This document shows, one piece after another, positions 53,866 through 64,000 of a DNA stretch of 64,000 nt. The position numbers were made by a program, and so were the translations under genes. The stretch comes from Rhodobacteraceae bacterium HLUCCA12. Lineage in GTDB: Bacteria > Pseudomonadota > Alphaproteobacteria > Rhodobacterales > Rhodobacteraceae. Where the stretch lies: assembly GCA_001314715.1 (NCBI GenBank), contig LJSV01000005.1:62001-126000 (forward strand). Direction: 5' to 3'. Under the pieces are notes generated by a model. The model worked only from the letters and a program-made list of their open reading frames with translations, did no database searches and was not told the DNA's origin. The first letter of the stretch is position 1, and each line of letters begins with the position of its first letter.

Positions 53866-55689
53866 TCAGCGCAGCGCGCCGCGGCTGTGACCCAGCGCCG
53901 ATTGCATGGTGCGCACCACCACAAACGCGTCGCGCAGGTGGCTGCGTTCGAAATCCGACAGGTCCGAGGGGGCCAGGAAATTGTCGGGCTTGCGCCCGGC
54001 GCGCACCAGCGCCGCCTGGCTTTCCAGCCGCAGCCGGGCGATCAGGTCATAGGCTTCGATCAGATCGCGCGCCCCCGAGACCGAGATCACGCCCGCATGC
54101 TCGGCCGCCTCCAGCCGCGCGCGGGTGTTGACCGGGGGCAGCCGCCCCTCCAGCGCATAGACCCGCGCCAGATCGGCCACCGGCACCACGCCATTCAGCT
54201 TCATGTCGATATGGTTCTTGTGCTCGCCCGAGCGGATGGTGGCAAACCCCCTGAGAAGGCCCAGCGGCGGCTGATGCTTGAGCGAGTTGGCGATCATGTG
54301 GGCCACGAAGATCGAATCCCGCGCCGCCGCGGCAAGGGTTTCCTCCTGAAGGTCGTGAAACAGCGCCGTGGTGCCGTCGATCGGGCGCAGGTCGAACATG
54401 ACCGAGGCCAGCATCTGCGCCTCGGGCACGGGCGAGTCGATCCAGCCACGGAAATAGCGCCGCCAGACCCTGAGCGGCTGGCACCAGCGCGGATTGGTGG
54501 CCATCATGTCGCCAGGGCAATAGAAATAGCCGGCCGCGTCCAGCCCGTCCGACACGATTTTGGCAAAGCGGGCGAAATAGGCCAGATCGTCGTCGGTGGC
54601 GCTGTCATCGAGGATCAGGCAGTTGTCCTGATCGGAAATGCCGGTCTGTTCCTGCCGTCCCTGGCTGCCGCAGGCCAGCCACAGCCAGGGCACCGGCGCG
54701 GGGCCCAGTTCGGCCTCGGCCAGCTTGAGCAGGCGGCGGGTAACGGTATCGGTGATGTCGGTGATCAGCCGGGTGACGACCTCATGGGCGTTGTTGGCGG
54801 CCACCAGTTGCATCAGCAGGCGCGGAATGCGCGCTGTGACCTCGGCCATCTCTTGCGCCGTGTCGCAACCGGACACGTCGCGCACCAGCTGCGCCGAGCT
54901 GACGGCCTGAAACCGGGTCAGGTCGGTCTGGGTGATGATCCCCTTGATCTGGCCGTCCTGCACCACCGGCAGATGCCCGATGCGGTGTTCGAGCATGGCA
55001 TGGAGTATGTCGGACCCCAGCGATTCAGGTGTCAGCGCGACCGGATCGGGGGTCATTACCCGCGCGATCGGCGTGTCGCCGGCCAGTCCCTCGGCCAGCA
55101 CGCGCGACGACAGATCACGGGTGGTGACAATGCCGCACAGCGCGCCGTCGCGTGTGACGGCAAGGCTGGAAATGTGCTTGTCGCGCATCAGGCGCGCGGC
55201 GTCCGCGACGCTGGCGTCCGGGCCGATGGTGACGGGGCTGCGCGCCATCAGGTCGCCGACCTTGATCGCGCTCAGATCCGTGCCACGCAGTTCCGAGGCC
55301 CGGCTGCGGTTGAAGAACCGCGCGAAGGCCGGCGAGTCCTCGATCTGGCGGCGCAATTCGCCCTCGGGCAGCATCAAGATCACGCTGTCCTCGGTGGCGC
55401 GCGCGGTCGTCATGGCCAGCCCGTCACGCAAAAGCCCGCGTTCCCCGAACGAGTTGCGCGGACCCAGGATCGAGACCAGCCCGCCGTTTCGGTCGGTCAC
55501 CTCGACCGCGCCGCGCTTGATCAGGAACAGGCCGCGGATCGGCTCGCCCGCGGCATAGACCTCGGTTCCGGCGGGGTATTCCCTGCGGCTGAAGGAACCG
55601 GCGACACGCACCAGTTCTTCCCGCGGCAGGCTGTCATAGGGATGGACGCTTTCCAGAAAGGCCTTGATGGTTTCAACCTGGATGTCCAT
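53866..55689 (-). CDS. cNMP-binding / CBS pair / DUF294 nucleotidyltransferase-like protein
   Basis: A 607-residue signalling protein. A cyclic-nucleotide-binding domain (about 15-120) is followed by two CBS domains (about 145-265), a DUF294 nucleotidyltransferase domain with GSQGRQEQTGISDQDN, and a DUF294 C-terminal substrate-binding-like domain. The CBS domains probably sense adenylates. Proteins of this type are commonly encoded beside SLC5-type acetate symporters. The ATG at 55689 was chosen since the in-frame extension upstream lies over a terminator. The nucleotidyl-transfer target is unknown. Confidence 0.9.
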   Translation of the reverse strand: MDIQVETIKAFLESVHPYDSLPREELVRVAGSFSRREYPAGTEVYAAGEPIRGLFLIKRGAVEVTDRNGGLVSILGPRNSFGERGLLRDGLAMTTARATEDSVILMLPEGELRRQIEDSPAFARFFNRSRASELRGTDLSAIKVGDLMARSPVTIGPDASVADAARLMRDKHISSLAVTRDGALCGIVTTRDLSSRVLAEGLAGDTPIARVMTPDPVALTPESLGSDILHAMLEHRIGHLPVVQDGQIKGIITQTDLTRFQAVSSAQLVRDVSGCDTAQEMAEVTARIPRLLMQLVAANNAHEVVTRLITDITDTVTRRLLKLAEAELGPAPVPWLWLACGSQGRQEQTGISDQDNCLILDDSATDDDLAYFARFAKIVSDGLDAAGYFYCPGDMMATNPRWCQPLRVWRRYFRGWIDSPVPEAQMLASVMFDLRPIDGTTALFHDLQEETLAAAARDSIFVAHMIANSLKHQPPLGLLRGFATIRSGEHKNHIDMKLNGVVPVADLARVYALEGRLPPVNTRARLEAAEHAGVISVSGARDLIEAYDLIARLRLESQAALVRAGRKPDNFLAPSDLSDFERSHLRDAFVVVRTMQSALGHSRGALR

Positions 55690-55705
55690 GGCTCCGGCCT
55701 CCTGG

Positions 55706-55752
55706 AAAATCCCCGCAAGGGGGTCGGAAGGGGCGCGCGAACGCCCCTTCCG
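55706..55752 (-). terminator. Terminator region after the symporter gene
   Basis: On the minus strand a perfect 11-bp stem (55742-55752 with 55725-55735) is followed by a smaller CCCC-GGGG stem (55711-55722) and a T tract (55706-55709). It lies 8 bp beyond the symporter stop and should reduce read-through into the DUF294 gene. Confidence 0.6.
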
Positions 55753-55760
55753 GTGTCGGA

Positions 55761-57530
55761 TCAGTGCGCCTGTGCCGAACCGGCGCCGCGCGGCACGCGG
55801 ATCGATTCGACCAGTTCCTGGATTTCCTCGGGCGCCTCGCCGGTGACTTTCAGCACCAGATAGGCCGCCACGAAGTTGAGGATCGCACCCACCGCGCCAA
55901 AGCTGAGCGGCGAGATGCCCAAAAGCCAGTTGTCGGCGTTGTTGGGCAGCATGTTGGTCTCGGGGATGAAGAACCACCCCAGATAGGTGAAGATATAGAG
56001 AACCGTGGTCCCCAGCCCCACCAGCATGCCGACGATTGCCCCGGTTGCGTTCATCTTCTTGGAAAAGATGCCCATCATGATCGCCGGGAACAGCGAGGAG
56101 GCTGCCAGACCGAAGGCCAGCGCCACCACCTGCGCGGCGAATCCCGGCGGGTTGAGCCCCAGATAGGTCGCCAGAACGATGGCAAGCCCCATCGAGATCC
56201 GCGCGGCCATAAGCTCGCCCTTTTCCGAGATGCCTGGATTGATCACCGACTTGATCAGGTCATGCGACACGGCCGAACTGATCGCCAGCAACAACCCTGC
56301 TGCCGTGGACAGCGCCGCCGCCAGACCGCCTGCGGCGATCAGCGCGATCACCCAGCCCGGAAGATTCGCGATCTCGGGGTTGGCCAGAACCAGGATGTCC
56401 TGGTTGAAGGTCACCATCTCGTTGCCTTCCCAGCCGCGCTCTTCGGCGACGGATTCGAACTCGGGCGTGGCGTTGTAGTACTGAATCAGCCCGTCGTCGT
56501 TCTTGTCCTCGAACGCCAGAAGCCCGGTCTGTTCCCAGTTGCGCATCCATTCGGGGCGCTCTTCATAGGAAACCGGCGTTTCGCTGGTGCCTTCGGGGTA
56601 GATCGTGGTGATGATGTTCAGACGCGCCATCGCCCCCACGGCCGGGGCCACGGTGTAAAGCAGCGCGATGAACACCAGCGCCCACCCGGCCGAGGCACGG
56701 GCATCCGACACTTTCGGCACGGTGAAGAAACGGATGATCACATGCGGCAGACCCGCGGTGCCGATCATCAGCGACATGGTGAACAAAACCATGTTCAGGG
56801 TTGAACTATGGTGGCCGGTATAGTCGCGGAAACCCAGTTCGACCAGAACCTGATCCAGCCGCGCCAACAGCGGCAGGCCGGATTCGGTATGCGTGCTGAA
56901 CAGCCCCATCTGCGGCAGGAACTGCCCGGTCAGTTGCAGCGAGATGAACACCGCCGGAATCGTATAGGCGATGATCAGCACGATATACTGCGCCACCTGG
57001 GTATAGGTGATGCCCTTCATCCCGCCGAGAACGGCATAGACGAACACCACCGCCGAGGCGATGAACAGGCCGGTCGAGCTTTCGACTTCCAGAAAGCGCG
57101 AGAACGCGACGCCCGCCCCGGTCATCTGCCCGATCACATAGGTGATCGACATCACCAGCAACGAGATCACCGCGACGATGCGCGCGGTCTGGCTATAGAA
57201 CCGGTCGCCGATGAAGTCGGGCACGGTGAACCGGCCGAACTTGCGCAGATACGGCGCCAGCAGCATCGCCAGCAGCACATAGCCCCCCGTCCAGCCCATC
57301 AGGAAGGTCGAGTTGCCGTAGCCCACGAAGGCGATCAGACCCGCCATCGAGATGAACGAGGCCGCCGACATCCAGTCGGCCGCCGTGGCCATGCCGTTCA
57401 GAACCGGGTGAACCCCGCGGTTCGCGGCATAGAATTCTGATGTGGTCCCGGCACGGGCCCAGATCGCGATGCCGATGTAAAGCGCGAATGACGCGCCCAC
57501 CACCAGCAGGTTCAGGGTAAATTGATCCAT
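55761..57530 (-). CDS. Sodium:solute symporter (SLC5, acetate permease-like)
   Basis: A 589-residue SLC5 symporter with about 13 membrane helices. TAADWMSAASFISMAG is the sodium-site region and YITQVAQ-like YTQVAQYIVLIIAYTIPA follows. A roughly 80-residue acidic insert (around residues 315-395, ending FNQDILVLANPEI) marks the ActP-like VC_2705 subfamily. It most likely imports acetate or another short carboxylate, with the small DUF4212 partner encoded 14 bp upstream and acs in the same gene series. Confidence 0.92.
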   Translation of the reverse strand: MDQFTLNLLVVGASFALYIGIAIWARAGTTSEFYAANRGVHPVLNGMATAADWMSAASFISMAGLIAFVGYGNSTFLMGWTGGYVLLAMLLAPYLRKFGRFTVPDFIGDRFYSQTARIVAVISLLVMSITYVIGQMTGAGVAFSRFLEVESSTGLFIASAVVFVYAVLGGMKGITYTQVAQYIVLIIAYTIPAVFISLQLTGQFLPQMGLFSTHTESGLPLLARLDQVLVELGFRDYTGHHSSTLNMVLFTMSLMIGTAGLPHVIIRFFTVPKVSDARASAGWALVFIALLYTVAPAVGAMARLNIITTIYPEGTSETPVSYEERPEWMRNWEQTGLLAFEDKNDDGLIQYYNATPEFESVAEERGWEGNEMVTFNQDILVLANPEIANLPGWVIALIAAGGLAAALSTAAGLLLAISSAVSHDLIKSVINPGISEKGELMAARISMGLAIVLATYLGLNPPGFAAQVVALAFGLAASSLFPAIMMGIFSKKMNATGAIVGMLVGLGTTVLYIFTYLGWFFIPETNMLPNNADNWLLGISPLSFGAVGAILNFVAAYLVLKVTGEAPEEIQELVESIRVPRGAGSAQAH

Positions 57531-57544
57531 CTGTCCCGGCTCCC

Positions 57545-57802
57545 TCAGACTTCGTCCACGCCGAATTCACGGTCGAGGCGGTTCATGTATTGGGCATAAA
57601 AGAAGATCAGCACGATGAAGGTCAGGATCGAGCCTTGCTGCGCGAACCAGAAACCCAGATCGGTGCCGCCGATCGGTATCCCCGAAAGAAGCGGTCGAAA
57701 GATGATGCCGAAACCGAACGAAACGAGCGCCCAGATCACCAGACAAATCGTGATGATCCGAACATTCGCCGCCCAGTAGGCGCTGGCGGATTTGTCAGAC
57801 AT
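57545..57802 (-). CDS. DUF4212 symporter small subunit
   Basis: An 85-residue protein with two membrane helices (ICLVIWALVSFGFGIIF and SILTFIVLIFFYAQYMNRLD), the DUF4212 family. It is nearly always found just before the SLC5 symporter gene, as here, and is thought to be its partner subunit. Confidence 0.92.
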   Translation of the reverse strand: MSDKSASAYWAANVRIITICLVIWALVSFGFGIIFRPLLSGIPIGGTDLGFWFAQQGSILTFIVLIFFYAQYMNRLDREFGVDEV

Positions 57803-57863
57803 GTGTATCCTCCCGGATTGCCTCCTGCGGGCACCCCGTCACGGGATGCCTGCTTCTTGGTGC

Positions 57864-57894
57864 GGCCGCGCCCCGGTGCGGACGGGGCGCGGCC
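57864..57894 (-). terminator. Strong hairpin after adk
   Basis: A 12-bp perfect stem (57883-57894 with 57864-57875, 7-nt loop) begins 3 bp beyond the adk stop on the minus strand. There is no T tract, so it may be a weak terminator or a stability element between adk and the transporter genes. Confidence 0.5.
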
Positions 57895-57897
57895 GGT

Positions 57898-58578
57898 TCA
57901 GGCCGTCACCTTTTTCACGATCGCGCCAAGCGCGCCGGCGATGTCCGGGATGGCTCCCATCCCGTCCACCGTCTGCAAGACGCCGCGCGATTCGTAATAG
58001 GCGATCAGCGGTGCCGTCTGTTCGTGATAGGCCCTGAGCCGGGCCGCGACAGTTTCGGCCGTATCGTCGGCCCGGCGCGTGAACGCCGTGCCGCCGCATT
58101 CGTCGCAAACCCCCTCCTCATGGGGTTGCTTGAACCGGTCATGGTATCCCGCGCCGCACTCGGCGCAGGTAAAGCGGCCGGCAATGCGCGCGATCATCGC
58201 CGCGTCATCGACCGCGATGGACACGGCCGCGCCGATGGCCATGCCCTGCCCGTCAAGCAGGGCATCCAGCGCCGCCGCCTGCCCCGGCGTGCGCGGAAAA
58301 CCGTCCAGGATGACGCCGCGCGCGGTATCGGGTCGGGCCAGCCGGTCGTTCAGGATCGCCAAGACGATCTCGTCGGAAACCAATTCGCCGCGCGCCATCA
58401 CCGCCTGCGCGGCCCGCCCGGCGGGCGTGCCCGCGGCGACCGCGGCGCGCAGCAGGTCGCCGGTGGAAAGCTGCACCAGCCCGAAGGCCTGTTCCAGCAT
58501 GCGCGCCTGCGTGCCCTTGCCCGCCCCCGGTGGGCCCAGAAGGATCAGCACGGCGGGGCGGGTCCGGGTTTCCTGCAT
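57898..58578 (-). CDS. adk: Adenylate kinase
   Basis: A 226-residue adenylate kinase (AMP + ATP to 2 ADP). The P-loop is LGPPGAGKGTQ, STGDLLR and ILDGFPRTPGQA are present, and the lid holds a four-cysteine zinc site (CAECGAGYH...CDECGG). It starts 4 bp after acs. Since acetyl-CoA synthetase makes AMP, the pairing explains itself: Adk recycles it. It may be a second copy beside a housekeeping adk elsewhere. Confidence 0.94.
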   Translation of the reverse strand: MQETRTRPAVLILLGPPGAGKGTQARMLEQAFGLVQLSTGDLLRAAVAAGTPAGRAAQAVMARGELVSDEIVLAILNDRLARPDTARGVILDGFPRTPGQAAALDALLDGQGMAIGAAVSIAVDDAAMIARIAGRFTCAECGAGYHDRFKQPHEEGVCDECGGTAFTRRADDTAETVAARLRAYHEQTAPLIAYYESRGVLQTVDGMGAIPDIAGALGAIVKKVTA

Positions 58579-58582
58579 CGCC

Positions 58583-60544
<1,962 letters not shown>

Positions 60545-60639
60545 GAATGCTCCTCCTGTCGTTCGGCAGGCCTGGGCCGCGCACCGAACCGGCACGGATC
60601 CAGGCCACCCCCTCCATCCTGGGCGCACTGTAACGCATC

Positions 60640-60728
60640 GGTCAATTTTTTGGTAACTCTTTTTTTACAAAGAGTTTTTCTGTCAATTTTTTTCGGATTA
60701 TTACTCTCGATTGTAAATTAATTGACAA
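60640..60728 (-). promoter_or_regulatory. AT-rich regulatory region upstream of acs with repeated boxes
   Basis: The 414-bp gap 60545-60958 has no gene. Within it lie GGTCAATT (60640-60647), TGTCAATT (60681-60688) and an inverted copy (60720-60727), roughly 40 bp apart. A perfect inverted repeat AACTCTTT-N6-AAAGAGTT (60655-60676) lies between the first two, and TTGTAAATTAATTGACAA (60711-60728) is nearly palindromic. TTGACA on the minus strand at 60681-60686 could be a -35, but no good -10 follows. The rest of the gap (60730-60900) shows nothing clear. Confidence 0.5.
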
Positions 60729-60901
60729 CCCGCCAGAATAGGCAATGCTTTTCAGATGCCTGGGAAAAAGTTTGCTGTCAAACCGCGTGACCTTGCGTCA
60801 AAACGGTCCGGTTCAGGCCTGTTCCGCCGCCATTGACCCGGTGCGAAGCGAACGGGTCCGACCCGTCGGGCGGCAACGCGCAGCCGCAATGATTCGGCAT
60901 G

Positions 60902-60929
60902 AAAAAGGGGCCGGATTCACACCGGCCCC
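60902..60929 (-). terminator. Intrinsic terminator of the beta-helix protein gene
   Basis: On the minus strand an 8-bp GC stem (60922-60929 with 60907-60914, 7-nt loop) is followed directly by five T residues (60902-60906). It lies about 30 bp beyond the stop of the gene at 60959-63250. Confidence 0.8.
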
Positions 60930-60958
60930 CTTGCAGCAGATCGCATCGTCAGGACACG

Positions 60959-63250
60959 CTAAAGCGGATTGTCCACCCGGATTGTCGTCACCACCCGTCC
61001 GCGCGTCGCGCTGGGCCAGGTCAGCCGGACCTGATCGCGCGCCGCTCCCTGCTGGATGCTGGCATAGGGCATGCCGGTGCGCACCTCGTTGCCCGGCCCG
61101 TTCGGCGCCCCCTCGATGACAAACGACGCCAGCGTGCGTGCCCAGCCCTGAAACGGCAGCTTGCCGCCGGTGTCGATGGTCCAGTTGCTGGCGGCACTGT
61201 TCTGGTCATGGCGCAGCACCAGCGGGCTTTCGGCGGGGGTGTCGATGCCATTATAGGCGTTGTTTTGCCAGATCACGTTGCGAAAGCGGCCGAAATCCAG
61301 CGTCGCGTGGGTGGTATCCACCGCCTCGGCCCGCGCGATGCCGCCATTGAGCGTTCGAAAGACATTGCCGCTGACCTGAAGCCCTTGCAGGAAATGGCCG
61401 GGGCCAAAGGGCTTGACCACGACGAACCGAAACCACGACCCCACGTTCGAACACAGGAAGAAGTTGCCCGTCACCGTCAGCCCGCCGAACGAGAATTGCC
61501 CGCTCCACGCCGGATCGGCACTGTGTTCGTTGGTCAGTTCGATGAAACAGTTGTCGACATAGTTGCCGGTAACGGTGCTCAGCAGGTTGATGCGCGTGAA
61601 CACCAGACCGGCCTGGCGCGTCGCGTTCGATTCCGTGTCGCCCTGAAAGAAATGGTTGCCCATGATCAGGTTGCCGGTGCCGCACAAGACCGCGAAATGC
61701 GCGAACCGCACCACCCGGTTGTTGCGCAGTTTCACGTCATTGGCATTGGCGTTGATGGCGATCGACACGCGGTCCTGCACAGGCAGCGCCATCTCGTTCG
61801 ACAGGAACTGGCAATTGTCCACGATCAGGCCCTGGCAGCCGGTCCCGGTCGAGGTGATCGCCTTGTCGCGCGGGCGGTTGAAGGTGCAGGCCTGCGCCGT
61901 AAAGATCGACCCTTGCGTCGGCAGGGTGATCGCGCTGGCCTCGCCCTTGCACAGGAACTCGATGCGATCGACCTCGAACCGTTCCAGCGTGTCGAAACCC
62001 GACAGGTCCAGAAGGTGCCGCAACGCCGTAAAGGTATAGGTCTGCGTGCCCGATCCGCCATGGAGCGGCTGGCTCAGCGTCAGCGTGCCGGCAGAAACAT
62101 TGCGCGCGCGCACATAAACCTCGCGCCCGACCCCCGTGCCGGAAACCCGCGCGCCCACCGGCACATTGGCGATATTGGCAACATTGCTCAATTCGGTCGG
62201 GGCACCGGTGTCATAGGTCGCCTGCGCGGTAACGACCGTGTTGTCCCAGGCCGCGCCGGACTCGATCTCAAGCTGGCCGTTGCAAATCTGGCGCCGCTGG
62301 GCATAGGCGCTGAGCCCGGCAAGCGCCGCCACATCGACCGGCGCCGCGATGCGCACACGGCGGCCGCAAAGATCGAACGCCACGTGATCGGTGAAATGGA
62401 AAAGCGCCTGGACACCCTTGCGAAACGCCGTATCGTCATCGCCGAACGCAGACCGATAGGTCGGAAAATCGTAGGATCGCGTCAGTTGCAGGCGACTGGC
62501 CTCGGCCATCACCAGCGTCCCCTGAAACCGCACCGGCACGTCGATCGTCAGGGACGCGCCGATGACATAGCTTCCCTCGGAAACCAGCAGCCGGCAGCCC
62601 TTTTGCGCCGCCTCGTTCGCCGCGGCCACAAAGGCCGCGTGGTCATCGACAACCCCGTCCCCGACCGCGCCGTGGTCGCGAACATCGACCCAATCCATCA
62701 GGTCGCGCAGGTAAAAGCTGGTCACATCCTCGATCACGATGTCGTCGATCCGCACGACGCCGCCATTCGGCCCCGTCAGGTCTAGCCCCAGATGGCCGTG
62801 GGACACGCCGTTCCAGTTCATGTCGACGCCGCCGCGCGGGCCGGTGCCGATGATGGCCGAGACCGTCACCGTCTGGCCGAACTGGTCCAGCGCAACGCTT
62901 GGTCCCTGCGTGACGGTCCCGCCGACCGCGCCGCCCCCGCTGTCCGCCGCGAAACCGGCGATGCGCACGGTCGGCAACGCGCCGCTGACAGCCTTCACCC
63001 GCGCGCGGACCCGCAGATAGAGACCGGGAATGACCGGCACCTGCCCGGTCCAGCGCAACCGCTGCGTGGTCTCGGTCTTGAGAAGTTCCAGACAGCCGCC
63101 GAAATCGGGATCGGACGGGACAAAGGCGGCATTCGCCGCCCCGTCATAGCTGGGCGCGCCCGGCGTGCCATCGCCGCTGGACCAGACATCCAGCCCGTCC
63201 GCAAAGGGCGGCGGCATCAGGATCAAACCCTCGGTGACTGCCTTGTTCAT
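60959..63250 (-). CDS. Right-handed beta-helix (pectate lyase 3-like) spike-type protein
   Basis: A 763-residue protein. Residues about 1-205 are a beta-rich carbohydrate-binding-like head (LILMPPPFADGLDVWSSGDG), followed by DVRDHGAVGDGVVDDHAAF, the start of a pectate-lyase-3/GH28-related helix, then many short NxxFxxN-type coils (VSGNVFRTLNGG). No signal peptide is seen. Similar roseobacter proteins are found near gene transfer agent spike genes (GhsB-like); whether this one is a phage/GTA spike or a surface glycan-binding protein cannot be settled here. ATG 63250 is used; it ends at a clear terminator. Confidence 0.75.
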   Translation of the reverse strand: MNKAVTEGLILMPPPFADGLDVWSSGDGTPGAPSYDGAANAAFVPSDPDFGGCLELLKTETTQRLRWTGQVPVIPGLYLRVRARVKAVSGALPTVRIAGFAADSGGGAVGGTVTQGPSVALDQFGQTVTVSAIIGTGPRGGVDMNWNGVSHGHLGLDLTGPNGGVVRIDDIVIEDVTSFYLRDLMDWVDVRDHGAVGDGVVDDHAAFVAAANEAAQKGCRLLVSEGSYVIGASLTIDVPVRFQGTLVMAEASRLQLTRSYDFPTYRSAFGDDDTAFRKGVQALFHFTDHVAFDLCGRRVRIAAPVDVAALAGLSAYAQRRQICNGQLEIESGAAWDNTVVTAQATYDTGAPTELSNVANIANVPVGARVSGTGVGREVYVRARNVSAGTLTLSQPLHGGSGTQTYTFTALRHLLDLSGFDTLERFEVDRIEFLCKGEASAITLPTQGSIFTAQACTFNRPRDKAITSTGTGCQGLIVDNCQFLSNEMALPVQDRVSIAINANANDVKLRNNRVVRFAHFAVLCGTGNLIMGNHFFQGDTESNATRQAGLVFTRINLLSTVTGNYVDNCFIELTNEHSADPAWSGQFSFGGLTVTGNFFLCSNVGSWFRFVVVKPFGPGHFLQGLQVSGNVFRTLNGGIARAEAVDTTHATLDFGRFRNVIWQNNAYNGIDTPAESPLVLRHDQNSAASNWTIDTGGKLPFQGWARTLASFVIEGAPNGPGNEVRTGMPYASIQQGAARDQVRLTWPSATRGRVVTTIRVDNPL

Positions 63251-63380
63251 GAATGACCCCTGTTCGTTGATCGTGGCAAACGCTTGGGCGCGACCGGGGC
63301 AAGCTGCCGGTCCTGCGCAAGGCCGCAAGGGGTATCAACCAAGGGTTAAAACGGTTTGGGACCAGCGCGCGTTGCGCCGG

Positions 63381-63794
63381 TCAGACACCGGCACCGTCCG
63401 GTTCCAGCAAGCGCACGCCATTGATCAGAAAGCCGGAATCCGATTCGATCATCTGGTATTCCAGCAGGTGCAGCCGCCCGCCCCGATCAGCGATCAGAAC
63501 CCGTTGCAGCCAGAGACCGCCGCGCTCACTCCGTTCCAGGAATCGCACAGAATCCGGCCGGTGCACCATCGGATAGCCTTGGCGCACCATCTGCCCAAAG
63601 CGTTCGGCGGTGCCAAAGAGGGCCCGGATCGTCGGGCTGGCAAAGTCAAAGGCGGCGGCCATGTCGTCGTCTTGAAACGCCGCGATCTGGTCCGAGATCA
63701 CGCGCTCGATCGCGCCCCCCTCCTGCGCGCGCGCCAGCGGCGTTGTCAGCACCAAAAGGGCAATGGCAAATGCAAACGTCAGGCTGCGCGGCAT
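63381..63794 (-). CDS. DUF4864 domain-containing exported protein
   Basis: A 137-residue protein with a signal peptide (about 1-23, MPRSLTFAFAIALLVLTTPL, cleaved after ARA) and a NTF2-like DUF4864 domain: VISDQIAAFQDDDMAAAFDFASP and YPMVHRPDSVRFLE are characteristic. The function is unknown. It is probably periplasmic. It stands alone between the beta-helix gene and the partial dehydrogenase. Confidence 0.85.
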   Translation of the reverse strand: MPRSLTFAFAIALLVLTTPLARAQEGGAIERVISDQIAAFQDDDMAAAFDFASPTIRALFGTAERFGQMVRQGYPMVHRPDSVRFLERSERGGLWLQRVLIADRGGRLHLLEYQMIESDSGFLINGVRLLEPDGAGV

Positions 63795-63845
63795 GGCTCG
63801 CTCCGGCTCAGGATATACCGGATACGCCCCAAACCGCCGCCTGGA

Positions 63846-64000
63846 TCAGTGCAACCGCAGACCGCGGGCGCGAAACAGCTCTTCGGCGATGATCAGGCGG
63901 CGAACCTCGCTGGTGCCACCGCCGATCGAGGCGATCTTGGCGTTGCGGTAATGCCGGTTCACCTCGGTCTCCCAGACAAAACCGCTGCCGCCGTGGATCT
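63846..64000 (-). CDS. Acyl-CoA dehydrogenase, C-terminal end (5' part beyond window)
   Basis: The 50 visible residues read IHGGSGFVWETEVNRHYRNA then KIASIGGGTSEVRRLIIAEE and end FRARGLRLH. The GGGTSEVRR segment is the C-terminal acyl-CoA dehydrogenase signature, with Gly where the catalytic Glu often sits. The stop is at 63846-63848. Nothing more can be said of its substrate. Confidence 0.85.
   Translation of the reverse strand, partial: IHGGSGFVWETEVNRHYRNAKIASIGGGTSEVRRLIIAEELFRARGLRLH

Overview
This is a 64-kb, very GC-rich (clearly above 60% by eye), densely packed chromosomal segment. The gene set (four TRAP transporters, a MocR-type EnuR with an ectoine cluster, acs/DUF4212/symporter genes, a DUF4864 protein and a beta-helix protein like those next to gene transfer agent genes) points to a marine or halotolerant alphaproteobacterium of the Rhodobacteraceae/Roseobacter type. 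No IS element, phage module, CRISPR array or rRNA was seen. There is one tRNA (Pro, CGG).

Layout. (1) 1-12.0 kb is a CoA-dependent catabolic island: a sulfatase (cut by the left edge), a nitronate monooxygenase-like protein, a crotonase, two adjacent acyl-CoA dehydrogenases, a TAXI-type TRAP transporter, a third acyl-CoA dehydrogenase, then a divergent CoA-transferase and an IclR regulator. (2) 12.0-24.6 kb is an ectoine/hydroxyectoine utilisation locus: enuR, uehABC, usp, eutA, eutB, eutC and doeB on the minus strand, and asnC/doeX, doeC and doeD on the plus strand. The ectoine hydrolase gene (doeA/eutD), normally between eutC and doeB, is absent; 95 bp that look like a deletion scar lie in its place. 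(3) 24.6-28.6 kb is a four-gene operon: SulP permease, double-domain Usp, DksA/TraR zinc finger, MFS transporter. (4) 28.6-31.4 kb has a 41-codon ORF that looks like a gutted crotonase, an acyl-CoA dehydrogenase, and a two-gene methyltransferase operon. One of its products is a stand-alone Hen1-like RNA 3'-end 2'-O-methyltransferase domain.

(5) 31.5-40.1 kb is a TetR-linked TRAP/catabolic operon: DctPQM, cyclase, beta-keto acid cleavage enzyme, OsmC, SMP-30 lactonase, aldehyde dehydrogenase. (6) 40.2-48.4 kb has a fused hydantoinase/5-oxoprolinase divergent from a TRAP transporter, a MarR-like regulator and a BASS-like permease. (7) 48.4-50.7 kb has thymidine kinase, an FKBP/SlyD-like isomerase, a glutaredoxin-MauE-like membrane fusion and tRNA-Pro. 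(8) 50.7-60.5 kb is an acetate module on one strand: acs, adk, DUF4212, SLC5 symporter, cNMP/CBS/DUF294 protein, a small membrane protein, a lone receiver and a membrane-PAS-DEDDh exonuclease fusion. (9) 60.9-64 kb has a beta-helix spike-like protein, a DUF4864 protein and the 3' end of another acyl-CoA dehydrogenase.

Many neighbours overlap by ATGA or TGATG, so translational coupling is common. All three DctP-type TRAP operons have a strong GC hairpin between the binding-protein gene and the small permease gene, consistent with keeping the binding protein in excess. The most unusual items are the missing doeA with its apparent scar, the solo Hen1-like methyltransferase operon, the exonuclease/degenerate-kinase fusion beside a lone receiver, and the repeated boxes upstream of acs.
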